Assembly: GCF_011761355.1 (NCBI RefSeq)
Contig: NZ_JAASRW010000006.1
Span: 248,001-312,000, forward strand
DNA length: 64,000 bases
Reading direction: 5' to 3'
Source of the DNA: Paenibacillus lupini
GTDB taxonomy: Bacteria; Bacillota; Bacilli; Paenibacillales; Paenibacillaceae
Every line of letters starts with the position of its first letter. Positions within the stretch are counted from its first letter, which is position 1. Positions 53,414-63,509 of this stretch are shown here, in pieces. Below the pieces are notes generated by a model. It was given only the letters and a program-made list of their open reading frames with translations. It was not told where the DNA came from and made no database searches. Both the position numbers and the translations under genes were made by a program.

Positions 53414-53626
53414 ATGGCAAAGCCGGACAATCGGTCGGATAACGCGGAACATTTGCAGGAGCATATTGCAAATACGCAGCAGAACATTAATGAAACTGAG
53501 CAATACCTGAATGAGTTCAGCTCTGAGATCAGCGGCTCACAGCAAAACGAGCTGCAAGAGAAGAACGAGCGCCGCAGAGAAAGCGTAGCGGAGTTCGAAG
53601 AAGAACTCGGCGACGAAGAAGCTTAA
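53414..53626 (+). CDS. tlp: Small acid-soluble spore protein Tlp
   Basis: A 70-residue thioredoxin-like small acid-soluble spore protein, found in the spore core. It begins MAKPDNRSDNAEHLQEHIANTQ, the standard Tlp start (PDNRSDN), and carries the EKNERRRESVAEF-type tail (KNERRRES). Rich in Gln/Asn/Glu, with no Cys. AAGGGGG precedes the ATG. This gene shows that the organism forms spores. Confidence 0.92.
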   Translation: MAKPDNRSDNAEHLQEHIANTQQNINETEQYLNEFSSEISGSQQNELQEKNERRRESVAEFEEELGDEEA

Positions 53627-53657
53627 CTGCAAATAGCCAAGCTTCAGCAGCACCAGG

Positions 53658-53692
53658 ATGACTTCTGTCTATGACAGGAGTCATTCTTTTTT
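53658..53692 (+). terminator. Terminator of tlp
   Basis: ATGACTTCTGTC-TAT-GACAGGAGTCAT is followed by TCTTTTTT. Confidence 0.9.
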
Positions 53693-53763
53693 CATGTTCA
53701 CAACCTATGCTATACTGTCGCTAACTAGCTAAGATAATCGAGTGTGACAAAGGGGTAGGTTGG

Positions 53764-55341
53764 ATGAATTTTGATCAATGGGTAGCTCCAGAACAATACA
53801 ATATTAGCTCTGAGATTGAGCGTCACCAGTCTGATAAAATCGCGCTGCAGCTGCTGGACGATCAAGGCCACACGACTCGAATTACATATAAGGAACTGCT
53901 GAAGCAAGTGAACCAGCTTGCTGGCGGTTTGTACGAACTAGGGCTTACGAAAAGCGACCGTGTCCTCGTCATGGTGCCAAGAACCATTGAGGCGTATATC
54001 ATCTATGTCGCATGCCTCAAGCTTGGACTTGTTATTATTCCATCCTCCGAAATGCTCCGGGCCAAAGATCTGTCGTACCGTCTTCAGCATTCCGAAGCGC
54101 GTGCTGTTATCGCATGGGCTGAAGGTGCCGCAGAGGTGGACAACATTACGGAAGAGCTGCCTGCCCTAAAGTACCGAATTGACGCAAGCGGCAGACAAGT
54201 TGATGGCTGGGTGTCCCTCCAGTCCTTAATGGAAGGACAGCCGGAAGAGCGTACAACTGAGCCAACAAGCCGTGATGATATGGCGATTCTAGCCTATACA
54301 TCCGGCACAACCGGTAATCCCAAAGGTGTTGTTCACAGCCACGGCTGGGGCTATGCTCATTTGCGTATTACTTCGGCATGGCTTGGCATTCAGGATACCG
54401 ATCTGGTCTGGGCAACTGCCGCACCTGGCTGGCAAAAATGGATCTGGACTCCTTTCTTATCCGTTCTCGGTAACGGAGCTACAGGCTTCATCTATAACGG
54501 ATCATTTAGTGCAGAACGTTATCTAGAGCTTATTAAGGAAAACCAAATTAATGTGCTCTGCTGCACCCCGACCGAATACCGTATTATGGCGAAAACCGAT
54601 AATTTAGCCCGGTTCGACCTCTCCTCCATTCGCAGTGCGGTATCGGCAGGTGAGCCTTTGAACCAAGCCGTGATCCGGCAATTCGAGGATACTTTCTCCT
54701 TAACGATCCGAGACGGTTATGGCCAGACGGAAAACACATTATTGATCGGCAATCTGAAGGATTCTCCAATCAGGATTGGTGCCATGGGCAAGTCGATTGT
54801 TCCTGGTCTAGTCGAGATTATTGATGAAGAAGGCCGTCCTCAGCCAATGGGTGAAGTCGGCAGCATCGCCGTACATACCGACATGCCGGCTTTGTTCAAA
54901 TCGTATTACCGTGATCCCGAGCGAAAAGGCGCCAGCATCGTTGGTTCTTATTTCATCACTGGTGACCGGGCGAGCAAGGACGAAGAAGGTTATCTCTGGT
55001 TCGAAGGACGCGGAGACGATATTATTATCAGCTCCGGCTATACGATTGGACCATTCGAGGTGGAAGAAGCGCTGCTTCGTCATCCTTCCGTGAAGGAATG
55101 TGCGGCTGTCGCTAGTCCCGACGAGATCCGTGGCCATGTCGTCAAAGCCTTTATCGTGCTGAAAGACGGAGTGACAGGCTCTCCTGAGCTGATCAAGGAG
55201 CTGCAGGATCATGTCAAATCAGTAACGGCTCCCTACAAATATCCACGCAAAATCGAATTCATCAGCGATCTGCCGAAAACAAACTCCGGCAAAATCCGAC
55301 GGATCGAGCTCCGCCAACGCGAAGCGCATATGAATTCCTAA
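53764..55341 (+). CDS. Acyl-CoA synthetase (AMP-binding, MbcS-like)
   Basis: A 525-residue acyl-adenylating ligase that makes an acyl-AMP and then the CoA thioester. Motifs: P-loop AYTSGTTGNPKG near 180, DGYGQTEN near 320, TGDRASKDEEGYLWFEGRGDD near 400-420, and the catalytic Lys in LPKTNSGKIRR near the end. Length and PxxxQKWIW-type sequence match the short/branched-chain ligases such as Bacillus MbcS/YtcI more than acetyl-CoA synthetase (~570-650). The acid used (branched or medium-chain) is inferred. Confidence 0.9.
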   Translation: MNFDQWVAPEQYNISSEIERHQSDKIALQLLDDQGHTTRITYKELLKQVNQLAGGLYELGLTKSDRVLVMVPRTIEAYIIYVACLKLGLVIIPSSEMLRAKDLSYRLQHSEARAVIAWAEGAAEVDNITEELPALKYRIDASGRQVDGWVSLQSLMEGQPEERTTEPTSRDDMAILAYTSGTTGNPKGVVHSHGWGYAHLRITSAWLGIQDTDLVWATAAPGWQKWIWTPFLSVLGNGATGFIYNGSFSAERYLELIKENQINVLCCTPTEYRIMAKTDNLARFDLSSIRSAVSAGEPLNQAVIRQFEDTFSLTIRDGYGQTENTLLIGNLKDSPIRIGAMGKSIVPGLVEIIDEEGRPQPMGEVGSIAVHTDMPALFKSYYRDPERKGASIVGSYFITGDRASKDEEGYLWFEGRGDDIIISSGYTIGPFEVEEALLRHPSVKECAAVASPDEIRGHVVKAFIVLKDGVTGSPELIKELQDHVKSVTAPYKYPRKIEFISDLPKTNSGKIRRIELRQREAHMNS

Positions 55342-55345
55342 TAAG

Positions 55346-55411
55346 AAAAAGCCGCTGTTCACACCAAGCTTCCAAAAAGCTTCGGCGTGAACAGTGGTTT
55401 TTTTCTTTTCT
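55346..55411 (+). terminator. Terminator of acyl-CoA synthetase gene
   Basis: A long stem (CTGTTCACACC...AAGCTT and its complement) is followed by GGTTTTTTTCTTTTC. Confidence 0.85.
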
Positions 55412-55421
55412 AACCCCTCGT

Positions 55422-55479
55422 CCTACTGGGAGTGTCCCTTACGTTGGATGGAATCCAACCTAAGGACACTCCCAGTAGG
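55422..55479. repeat. 58-bp fold-back with GTTGGAT/ATCCAAC core
   Basis: CCTACTGGGAGTGTCC...GTTGGAT-GGA-ATCCAAC...GGACACTCCCAGTAGG: nearly perfect ~27-bp arms around a 3-base centre. It is the head of the 238-bp repeat block. Confidence 0.75.
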
Positions 55480-55500
55480 AGTAACTGATTTCTTTCACTC

Positions 55501-56031
55501 CGCACGATCGCCTATGTTGGATTTCATACAGTGTAATGGTGCGCTTGGCCAAAATAACAACAGCTACATTGGATATCATCCAGCAGAATGAGCTCATATA
55601 GGCGAGAGCAGCTCAATTTGGCGAAAGTTACTGGATAGTTTCCAACGCAGCTCGCACCCACCTGCGAGGAGCAGACTTAGGTTGGATGAAATCCAACCTA
55701 AGTCACGCGCCTAGTAGGAGTAACTGGTTACTTCATTCCGCACGCTAGCCTAAGTTGGATTTCATACAGCGTAATGATGCGCTTGGCCAAAATAACAACA
55801 GCTACATTGGATATCATCCAGCAGAATGAGCTCATATAGGCGAGAGCAGCTCAATTTGGCGAAAGTTACTGGATAGTTTCCAACGTAGCTCACACCCACC
55901 TGCGAGAAGCTGACTTAGGTTGGATGAAATCCAACTTAAGTCACGCGCCCAGTAGGAGTAACTGGTTGCTTCATTCCGCACGCTAGCCTAAGTTGGATTT
56001 CATACAGCGTAATGATGCGCTTGGCCAAAGT
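55501..56031. repeat. 238-bp tandem repeat, 2.2 copies
   Basis: Two full units (55501-55738, 55739-55976) and a 55-bp partial third (from 55977) repeat with an exact 238-bp period and only scattered differences. Each full unit contains a near-perfect inverted repeat GACTTAGGTTGGAT-GAA-ATCCAACCTAAGTC (55674-55704; one mismatch at 55912-55942). Each also has GTTGGATTTCATACAG (55516, 55754, 55992). No gene is in it. Confidence 0.9.
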
Positions 56032-56039
56032 AACAATAA

Positions 56040-56072
56040 CAGCCCCCAATCCTTCAAAAGGATTGGGGGCTG
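56040..56072 (-). terminator. Terminator of GH92 gene
   Basis: CAGCCCCCAATCC-TTCAAAA-GGATTGGGGGCTG is a perfect 13-bp stem just past the stop of the minus-strand GH92 gene, followed on that strand by TTATTGTTAC. Confidence 0.75.
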
Positions 56073-56092
56073 TACTTTACTTCCGGTTTCTC

Positions 56093-59000
56093 CTACACGC
56101 CCAGCGTAAACGCCGCATTATCGAAGTTACCGATATATTTCTTGCCTGTCTCGCCAGTTGCCGCAGTACCGGTTAACACCAGATACACATCTTGAATGCC
56201 GGTCAACTTCTGAGTCAAGCTGCCGCTGACGGTGTTATAAGTTGTCCAATTCGCAGCTTTCGGAGGCGTTGCAATTGTCCCCACCAAAGTACCTGTTGGA
56301 CTTCCAAGACGAACTTCTACAGCAGAGTTGTTATAGGTGTTGGACGTGTTACCTGCATACTCAATCGAGAGCTTGTTAACACCTTCACTGCCGAAGTCCA
56401 TACGTTTATAAGCCAGCCATGCGCCGTTAAACGTATTCTTCACTTGCTTGCCAGCTCCGCCTTTTCCTGCTTCCGTATCGAGCGGAGTACTATTTGCTGG
56501 ATTTAATTCCGAAGTCCACGCGTCAAACGACTCCAGCTCGAGCTTGGCATAATCGCTGCGAACTGGCGTGTAACCAAACGTTACGCTGTCGTAGTTGCCT
56601 ACGTACAGGAGTGGTAATGTTGTACTTCCCGTTAATACGATGTACAAATCTTGTTTGCCTTTGATCGTCGTGTTCAGATCTGCTGTAGCAGTCGAGTAAT
56701 TCCCCCAGCTAGATCCGGTAGTAGGCAGTGCGACAGTACCAACAATACTGCCATCCTTACTGCCCAGTCTAATCTCCGCTTTTACATCTGTTGGCACTCT
56801 ATTGTTCGGAGCGTCATAGACGATCGAGATCTTATTCTTACCCTTTTGCGAGCCAAAGTCGACGTCTTTAAAAGCAAGCCAAGCACCGGTAAACGTATTA
56901 CCAATCGTTTGTCCGCCATTATTGTTTTCAATTCTCATCGCTTGTTTATTAAACGTGTTAAGATCGGTATTCCAATCGGTCTTATTCTCGAATTGAACCG
57001 TTAACTGTTCTGGCTGCTCCGGCTCCTCTACGTTTAAGGAGAAGGCTGCATTATCGAAGTTGCCGATATATTTCTTGCCTGTCTCTCCATCAACCGCAGA
57101 TCCGGTAAGCACCAGATACACATCTTGAATGCCTGTAAGCTTCTGAGTCAGGTTAACGCTGACCGTATCATACGTTCCCCAAGCGCCTGCCGTAGGAGGC
57201 GTCGCGACTTTACCAGCCAATGTACCTGTTGGGCTGCCAAGATGAACCTCTACAGCAGAATTGTTATAGGTGTTGGTTGAGTTGCCCGCATACTCGATCG
57301 AGAACTTATCGACACCTTCCGTGCCAAAGTCCATCTTTTTGAATGCCAGCCATGCACCGTTGAATGTATTGGCCACTTGCTGGCCAACTCCGCCTTTGCC
57401 TGCTTCAGTCTTGAGCGGCGTGTTGCCATTGCCTGTATTCACGTCCGTGGTCCACTCGTCGTACGTTTCAAGCTCCAGCTTGGCATAATCCGATCTGATT
57501 ACTTCAAACTTGAACCAGTCGAAGTTCCCGATATAGGGTTGATTATTTGGCGTTCCAGCAACCATGACAACATACAGCTTCTGTGAACCAGTCAGCGTTT
57601 TTGTCAGCTTCGCTCTTGTTGTGATATAGCTGCCCCAGCCTGCATTCTTGTCAGCCAGATTAACGGTTCCGACAAGCTCGCCTGACTCGCTGCCGAGTCT
57701 GACCTCCAGCTTGGAGCCAGCAGGCACTTTATCCGTAGGCGCGTCGTATTGGACGGTTACGCCATTAAATCCTGTAGAACCAAAGTTTACATCATAGGCC
57801 AGCCATGCGCCGTCAAACGTATGGGCAACGACCGTTCCACCGTTACCGGCTTCCGTCTGCAGGGTTTTGCCATCCGGATGCGTAGCCGATGTCCACTCTG
57901 CACGATCCTCGAACTGAACCGTCATTTCGTTACCCGGCTCTTCCGGTGTTTCCGGTTCGTCCGGCTTCGGCTCCGGCAATGGGATTGGCACAGGCAGCGG
58001 ATCTTCCGTAACCGGAGGTCCTTCCGGATCAGGAAGCGATCCAGGCTCTGACTGCTGAACAATTGGATCAGCCAGCCACAGCGGTGACTCGAAGATATTG
58101 CCATTGAACTCATTCACAAGGTAAACATTCACCTTGTACTTGCTTGCATCCACGTTATAGATTTGCGAGATGTCGAAGCTGCCTGTCTTAACCGGCACCG
58201 CGCTGGATACCCATGCGCGCTCTTTGCCGTCCATCAGCTGGAAGACAACAACAGCGGAATCTACATAATCGCCTTTCAAGGTACCTGTTACATCAACAAC
58301 CATGTTGCCGTCTTGATGAATATTAGCCTTCAGGTCGTATACATCCCATTTCACATCAGAAGTGTAAGCTTCAGTAGAGAGAAGTACTTCACCAGCTGCA
58401 CGGTTCTCCTTCACGTTAGCCATTGCTCTAACCTGAATAATGCCTGGTGCGTAATTGAGTGGTCCAACCGTCTGCGGATTAGCTGTAGCTTGTCTCCAAG
58501 ACTTACCGCCGTCCGTACTGAATTGATAGTCGCTTGCCGAGTCGATCCCTTCTACAGGCGTCCATCCGAATGTGTTCATTTTGTCGTCCACAACCGGATT
58601 GGTTGGTGCAGCCGGAATCGTCAGCTTACGAACAGCTTCAAGGCTGAACTCAAATGCAATATCCGAGCTTGTCGCATTGACCTGGTGAATCTCGGCAGTC
58701 AATACGTTAGTGCCGTCAACCAGATAGGAAGGATCAATGATAAATCCGACGCGATCCCGCTCATCGCCAACCGTTGCGTTTGCATACGTGCCATAGCCTA
58801 CGTCACCTGTTGGCATATTTGTACGGAATACCTCATGCCCATTCAGATACAAGACCGCGCCGTCGTCGCGGATAAGACTTCCGTCAAGCTCCAAGATGCT
58901 ATCCAAATCCTTCGCTTCAAAAGTCTTGCGGAAATACGTGGTTACGTACTTGTTGTTAGCATTTGGACCATAGCTCACCTTGGTTGTTGGCTTGTTATAG

Positions 59001-61864
59001 CTGTCATAACCAAGCATCGCTTGACCCTCGCTCCAGCTGCTGTCGTCGAAATCGGCTTCCGTCCAGCCCTCACCCGCAGCTTGGCCTTTATCATCATATT
59101 TCCAAGTCGATTTCTCGGCGATCAATGGTTCATGGTTCAAGTTATTGTCGATCTCAGCCGTATAATCCGTCGTAGGAGGTGCCGCGCTTGCTTTGGCGCC
59201 CCAGCTAGTGTTCGGTGTGCTGCCCATATGGAATTCCAGCGTACCGCCAGCCATCAGATCCTCGAACGAAATCCAGGATTGATCGAAGTTCTTGCCATTC
59301 AGCTCAGCGGATTGAATGAAACGGTTCTCGCTGGAGACGCCGTCCGCCTTGATCGTCAGCGTCTTGCCGCTTCCCATATGCAGCTTCACTTCGGAGAAGA
59401 TCGGCGAGCCGATCAGGAAGTAAGCATCACCCGGGTTACCAGGGAACAAGCCCAAAGCGCTGAAGACGTACCAGGAAGACATGCCGCCTGCGTCATCGTC
59501 CATGGAAGGCAAATAACCTTCCGGATCATCGCGGTACACACGGGATTTGATCGGATAAGCGTAATTCCCGTGGTTATGATATTTCTGCGTCACAACTTCT
59601 GTAGTGAATTCTCTAGCATAATATTGCGTCAGATACGGATAACCCAGATAGTTGAAGAGATACGGAGCCGAAATATCTTCCTCGTTAATCGCCATATATT
59701 CGTCGATATCGAAGAAATACAGCAGCTGCTCCGCCATCTCCGTCTTGCCGCCCATCAGATCAGCAAGGCCGTTAATATCCTGAGGTGCAGACCAGCGGTA
59801 CTGCCACAGATTACCTTGGTAAGCATAGCGGTCTACCGGTAAAATATCTCCAGCTCCAACTGTCGTACCGTTTGGCGTAAAGAAGCCTGTTTTGACACCC
59901 TTCTCATCTACTTGGTTCGGATTCCACAATTTCTTATAGGCAAGGGCAAGCTCTTTGTACTTGTCGTAAGTCGCTTTATCACCGATCAGCTCAGCCAGCT
60001 TCATCGGGAACGAAGCACTGTTCGCCTTCTCCAGCTTGCCGGAGATCTCTCCGTCGCTGATCGAGAAATTGTCCACGTCTACGGCCATTCCCTCGAGCGC
60101 TTTGTAGACGTCGAAGTCCCGGAACCCTTTGCCATAGGCATCGAGAATGACTTGGCCATTAAATTCATTGCGGACTGTCGGGCTTGGCCAATAGCCGTCG
60201 CCCCATTGTGTGTAAGTGCCGCGAGTGCTGTAGAGATCCACCAGCGACTTCACCATATTGTTGTAGCGCTCCGGCTCGAACAAGGAGAACATCGCATATT
60301 TACGGAAGTCGTCCCATGTCGTCCAGCCATTATAATACTCGAAATCTTCACCCAGCTCGGAAGCCTGACGGATTGTATTCTCGTCTCTGCCTGCCTTGAA
60401 CGTGCCAGCCGAGCTGGTAACGTTCTTCGGGCTCAGATAGGAATGATACATTTGCGTGTAGAACACGCGTTTATTTTGTTCGTCTGCATCCGTAATCTCA
60501 ACCTTGTTGAGCACGTTGCTCCATGCCGCTCTAGCTTCCTCGTGACGGGCATCGAAATTCCAGTCCGTGTACTCTCCACGCTCTGCTTGGGCTTGCTCCA
60601 CACTAATCGTGGAAAGGCCTACTTTTGCTTGAACCGTTTTGTTATCTGCTGTGTTAAAGTTCAGCCATACGCCGCTGTTCGAGCCTTTGCGCTCCGCAAC
60701 CGCGCCTACGGAATCCCCTTGCCACGAGCTGTAGGAATCGAAATCATGATCGAATTGGATCGAGTAATAGATCGTGTAATACCCGTGTCCGCATACGTTC
60801 TGGGATTTGATCATCCCTGTAATTTCATTGCTGCCCGTTACTTTCAGGCTGGCATCCACCATACCTGCGTACGAATTGGACAGATCGACCAATACCGAAC
60901 CTTTATCCGTTCCTTCCGGGAACAGGTACTTGTGGAAACCAACGTTATCGGAAGAAGTCAATTGCACGTTAATGCCGGATGCAAGGGTTACGCCATAAAA
61001 ACCAGCGGATGCTTGCTCGCTGCTCTTATCGTACTTCTGCTTGTAGTCCGCGACATTCTTGGTGAAGTCGCGTGTCTCCGGCATAACCAGGATGTTGCCG
61101 CCTCCACCGCTGCAGCCTACACCGCTGAATCGCAGATGGGAGAAGCCCTTCAAATATTTATTCTCATAATAGTAGCCGCTGAATGCTCCGCCATCGCTGT
61201 CCGGACCAAGCGAAACCAGACCAAATGGCGTTGTAGGACCAGGATTGGTCTGACCGCTATCGCCAAGCGTATTAATGAAAGGATCTACGTAATCAATTGG
61301 CGCCAGGTTTGTTTCTGGTACGCTAGGAATTTGATCGGTGTCAACCCCGTATATCTCCAGCTCATAGACGCGGGCAACGTTGCCGTCTGAAGCAGCCTTG
61401 TCGATATAAAGACGGATATAGCGCGCGGCAAATGGTTCAACGAACCGGTCGACGATCGTCTGTACGTTGTTAGTCACAACGTCAACGTCTGTCCATGTCT
61501 CGCCGTCGTCACTCTTTTGCAATTTGAAATTTTTCGTATTCCAGAATGGATTGGATTCATTAATCGCTGCATTCTGAATCGCCCATTCGTTAACCATGTA
61601 CACTTTACCCAAGTCGAGCTTGAGCCATTTTTTCGAAGCAGCTGTGTTGTCGCACCATTTGGTATCGGTCTTTCCGTCGACAGCATTGCTCGCGCGCTCA
61701 TTCGCGTTACACTCACCGGATGACGTTACTGTCGCATTTAAGGCCACATTGCTGGTGGCTACTCCTACTACCGGAGCCGCGTAAGCCGTATTGGACGCTG
61801 CAGGCACCAGATAGCTGGTAAGGCAAAGCACGGTCATCACTACCGCAAAAAGCTGTTTAAACAT
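56093..61864 (-). CDS. Secreted GH92 alpha-mannosidase with CBM32 and four CBM6-like repeats
   Basis: A 1923-residue exported enzyme. Signal peptide residues 1-30 (MFKQLF...SNTAYA). A CBM32/F5-8 type C module spans ~35-175 (GECNANERASNAVDGKTDTKW). The GH92 domain is ~190-900, with YVDPFINTLGDSG, GFSHLRFSGVGCSGGGG, DDDAGGMSSWYVFSALGLFPG and other calcium-dependent alpha-1,2-mannosidase landmarks. After further modules a Pro-rich linker (~1280-1310) is followed by four CBM6-like repeats starting near residues 1315, 1463, 1621 and 1775 (alternating FE/LE starts, YIGNFDNAAF ends). RBS AAGGAGG precedes ATG 61864. It would release mannose or mannobiose from external glycans. No anchoring motif; SLH protein is encoded next. 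Confidence 0.92.
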   Translation of the reverse strand: MFKQLFAVVMTVLCLTSYLVPAASNTAYAAPVVGVATSNVALNATVTSSGECNANERASNAVDGKTDTKWCDNTAASKKWLKLDLGKVYMVNEWAIQNAAINESNPFWNTKNFKLQKSDDGETWTDVDVVTNNVQTIVDRFVEPFAARYIRLYIDKAASDGNVARVYELEIYGVDTDQIPSVPETNLAPIDYVDPFINTLGDSGQTNPGPTTPFGLVSLGPDSDGGAFSGYYYENKYLKGFSHLRFSGVGCSGGGGNILVMPETRDFTKNVADYKQKYDKSSEQASAGFYGVTLASGINVQLTSSDNVGFHKYLFPEGTDKGSVLVDLSNSYAGMVDASLKVTGSNEITGMIKSQNVCGHGYYTIYYSIQFDHDFDSYSSWQGDSVGAVAERKGSNSGVWLNFNTADNKTVQAKVGLSTISVEQAQAERGEYTDWNFDARHEEARAAWSNVLNKVEITDADEQNKRVFYTQMYHSYLSPKNVTSSAGTFKAGRDENTIRQASELGEDFEYYNGWTTWDDFRKYAMFSLFEPERYNNMVKSLVDLYSTRGTYTQWGDGYWPSPTVRNEFNGQVILDAYGKGFRDFDVYKALEGMAVDVDNFSISDGEISGKLEKANSASFPMKLAELIGDKATYDKYKELALAYKKLWNPNQVDEKGVKTGFFTPNGTTVGAGDILPVDRYAYQGNLWQYRWSAPQDINGLADLMGGKTEMAEQLLYFFDIDEYMAINEEDISAPYLFNYLGYPYLTQYYAREFTTEVVTQKYHNHGNYAYPIKSRVYRDDPEGYLPSMDDDAGGMSSWYVFSALGLFPGNPGDAYFLIGSPIFSEVKLHMGSGKTLTIKADGVSSENRFIQSAELNGKNFDQSWISFEDLMAGGTLEFHMGSTPNTSWGAKASAAPPTTDYTAEIDNNLNHEPLIAEKSTWKYDDKGQAAGEGWTEADFDDSSWSEGQAMLGYDSYNKPTTKVSYGPNANNKYVTTYFRKTFEAKDLDSILELDGSLIRDDGAVLYLNGHEVFRTNMPTGDVGYGTYANATVGDERDRVGFIIDPSYLVDGTNVLTAEIHQVNATSSDIAFEFSLEAVRKLTIPAAPTNPVVDDKMNTFGWTPVEGIDSASDYQFSTDGGKSWRQATANPQTVGPLNYAPGIIQVRAMANVKENRAAGEVLLSTEAYTSDVKWDVYDLKANIHQDGNMVVDVTGTLKGDYVDSAVVVFQLMDGKERAWVSSAVPVKTGSFDISQIYNVDASKYKVNVYLVNEFNGNIFESPLWLADPIVQQSEPGSLPDPEGPPVTEDPLPVPIPLPEPKPDEPETPEEPGNEMTVQFEDRAEWTSATHPDGKTLQTEAGNGGTVVAHTFDGAWLAYDVNFGSTGFNGVTVQYDAPTDKVPAGSKLEVRLGSESGELVGTVNLADKNAGWGSYITTRAKLTKTLTGSQKLYVVMVAGTPNNQPYIGNFDWFKFEVIRSDYAKLELETYDEWTTDVNTGNGNTPLKTEAGKGGVGQQVANTFNGAWLAFKKMDFGTEGVDKFSIEYAGNSTNTYNNSAVEVHLGSPTGTLAGKVATPPTAGAWGTYDTVSVNLTQKLTGIQDVYLVLTGSAVDGETGKKYIGNFDNAAFSLNVEEPEQPEQLTVQFENKTDWNTDLNTFNKQAMRIENNNGGQTIGNTFTGAWLAFKDVDFGSQKGKNKISIVYDAPNNRVPTDVKAEIRLGSKDGSIVGTVALPTTGSSWGNYSTATADLNTTIKGKQDLYIVLTGSTTLPLLYVGNYDSVTFGYTPVRSDYAKLELESFDAWTSELNPANSTPLDTEAGKGGAGKQVKNTFNGAWLAYKRMDFGSEGVNKLSIEYAGNTSNTYNNSAVEVRLGSPTGTLVGTIATPPKAANWTTYNTVSGSLTQKLTGIQDVYLVLTGTAATGETGKKYIGNFDNAAFTLGV

Positions 61865-61893
61865 TCGGATGGATCCTCCTTCTTTCGTCTTGC

Positions 61894-63483
61894 TTACGGA
61901 AGCAGTCGATTAAGCATGACGGCAACTTCTGCACGCGTCACAGCTTGTTTCGGATGGAAAAGCCTGCCGTCACCTTCTATTACTCCTGCAGCCCATGCCT
62001 TCTCAACAGCATCCTTCGCCCAAGCGGAGATTTGCTTCGCATCCGTGAACGCCGAAGCTCCCTTGCCGGATGATGTCAATTCGAAGTACTTCGCCGCGCG
62101 CATCAGCGCAACAACCGCTTCTTCGCGGGTAATCGGATCATTTGGTCTAAACGCACCGCCATATCCGTTCACAATGCCAAGCTTAGCCGCACGTGTTACC
62201 GCATCGGTATAATATTGGCCGGCCGGTACATCCTTGAACGGATTTGTTCCAGCTTCATCGGAAGCTTTTTCTGTCCAATCCACCGTACGCATGATCATCG
62301 TAGCGAACTCCGCACGGGTAATGTTACGGCTTGGCGCGTAATGCTGTTCGTCAACGCCCGTAACAATATGCTTCGCGCTCAGTGCTTTAACAGCTTCCTC
62401 AGCCCAAGCCCATTTGCCGGACAGATCTGCGAAGGTCTTATTGTATTCAAGAATGGTATAGGTCGAGAAATGATTGGTCTTGAACGTGAAGGTGTCGCCT
62501 TTAAGCTTGCCGCCAACATATTCAAGCTTCGTGCCGTTCACATAATACACGCCGGCCAGATCGGAACCGATCTGCTTCGCTTGGTCTGGAGTCAGCTTAA
62601 GCGAAACTTCAGCAGGCTTGTCCAGATTATGAATGTCCGTCACATTGCTGCCGTTCACGGATTGAATGGTCACCGAGATAACAACACCTGTGGACACATA
62701 ATCCTTGTTTATTTGAAGCGCTTTGTCGATAACGTTCTTGGCATCATTCGTCAGCAGCGTATTTAATACGATGCGGATCTGCGCATTCGCCGATGTATCC
62801 GATGTTGCAAGGGATCCCGCCGGGAACCGAAGCGTCGAATTGCCGGAAATAATAATGAGATCCAGCTTCTTATCTTTCAGCGTCTTCAGCGTCTCTGCCG
62901 GGAAGTTTAAGCTGCTTCCCGCATCACCAGTCACTGCTGGCAGCTCTACCGTAACGGAGCCTTGCGCATTACTAATCGCAGATGCTAAAGTGCCGCTGCC
63001 AAAAATATAACCGCCGTCCTTGCCAAGCTCCGGCTTAATGACAGAGCCTGTTGAATCACCAGCATCGGCAGGAATGGTATTAGCAGGAGGTGTCGTCCCG
63101 CCGCCATTGCCCGGATCAGGGTTAGTACCGCCTTCGCCCAACTTCTCGACCACCGAGAACGTCTTGTTCGCGGAAGAGGAGCCGCTGCTCGCAACAACTT
63201 TATAGACGCCCCATGGTGCAAACTCTTGCGTCTCGGGAATCGTAATGGTTGAGGAATAAGTGCCTTCCTCAGGCTCAATAACATCCATATAAAAGGTCGT
63301 CTGGTTCGGACGGATGATCTTCAGTACCATATCGTCCTCTGCCGTTCCAGAGAACGTAATCTCACCGCCGCGCAGCACTTCCTTCGCACTTACATTAAGC
63401 GCGAAGGATGCTGCAGCCGCGTAGCCGGTTGCCGGCAGGACAACGATAAACAACGCCAATAGGGCTGCCATAACTTTTTTCAC
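61894..63483 (-). CDS. Secreted SLH-anchored surface protein
   Basis: A 529-residue exported protein with signal peptide (VMAALLALFIVVLPATGYAAA). Residues ~22-115 are an Ig-like strand-rich module (SAKEVLRGGEITFSGTAED). A Gly/Pro-rich linker (GGTNPDPGNGGGTTPP) follows. A middle domain (~150-340) is beta-rich without enzymatic motifs. Three C-terminal SLH domains near 350-410, 415-475 and 480-529 each have TRAEF-like or REEAVVAL motifs that bind pyruvylated secondary cell-wall polymer. The start is GTG 63483 behind AAAGGA. It sits 27 bp upstream of the GH92 gene and could hold that enzyme near the wall (inference). Confidence 0.9.
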   Translation of the reverse strand: MKKVMAALLALFIVVLPATGYAAAASFALNVSAKEVLRGGEITFSGTAEDDMVLKIIRPNQTTFYMDVIEPEEGTYSSTITIPETQEFAPWGVYKVVASSGSSSANKTFSVVEKLGEGGTNPDPGNGGGTTPPANTIPADAGDSTGSVIKPELGKDGGYIFGSGTLASAISNAQGSVTVELPAVTGDAGSSLNFPAETLKTLKDKKLDLIIISGNSTLRFPAGSLATSDTSANAQIRIVLNTLLTNDAKNVIDKALQINKDYVSTGVVISVTIQSVNGSNVTDIHNLDKPAEVSLKLTPDQAKQIGSDLAGVYYVNGTKLEYVGGKLKGDTFTFKTNHFSTYTILEYNKTFADLSGKWAWAEEAVKALSAKHIVTGVDEQHYAPSRNITRAEFATMIMRTVDWTEKASDEAGTNPFKDVPAGQYYTDAVTRAAKLGIVNGYGGAFRPNDPITREEAVVALMRAAKYFELTSSGKGASAFTDAKQISAWAKDAVEKAWAAGVIEGDGRLFHPKQAVTRAEVAVMLNRLLP

Positions 63484-63509
63484 TGCACATTATCCTTTCT
63501 TTCCAGCCG

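Noticed and set aside
58163-61390. Long plus-strand frames (559 and 492 aa) opposite GH92
   Set aside because: They lie antisense to a complete GH92 gene with a strong RBS and family motifs; composition is unlike a protein.
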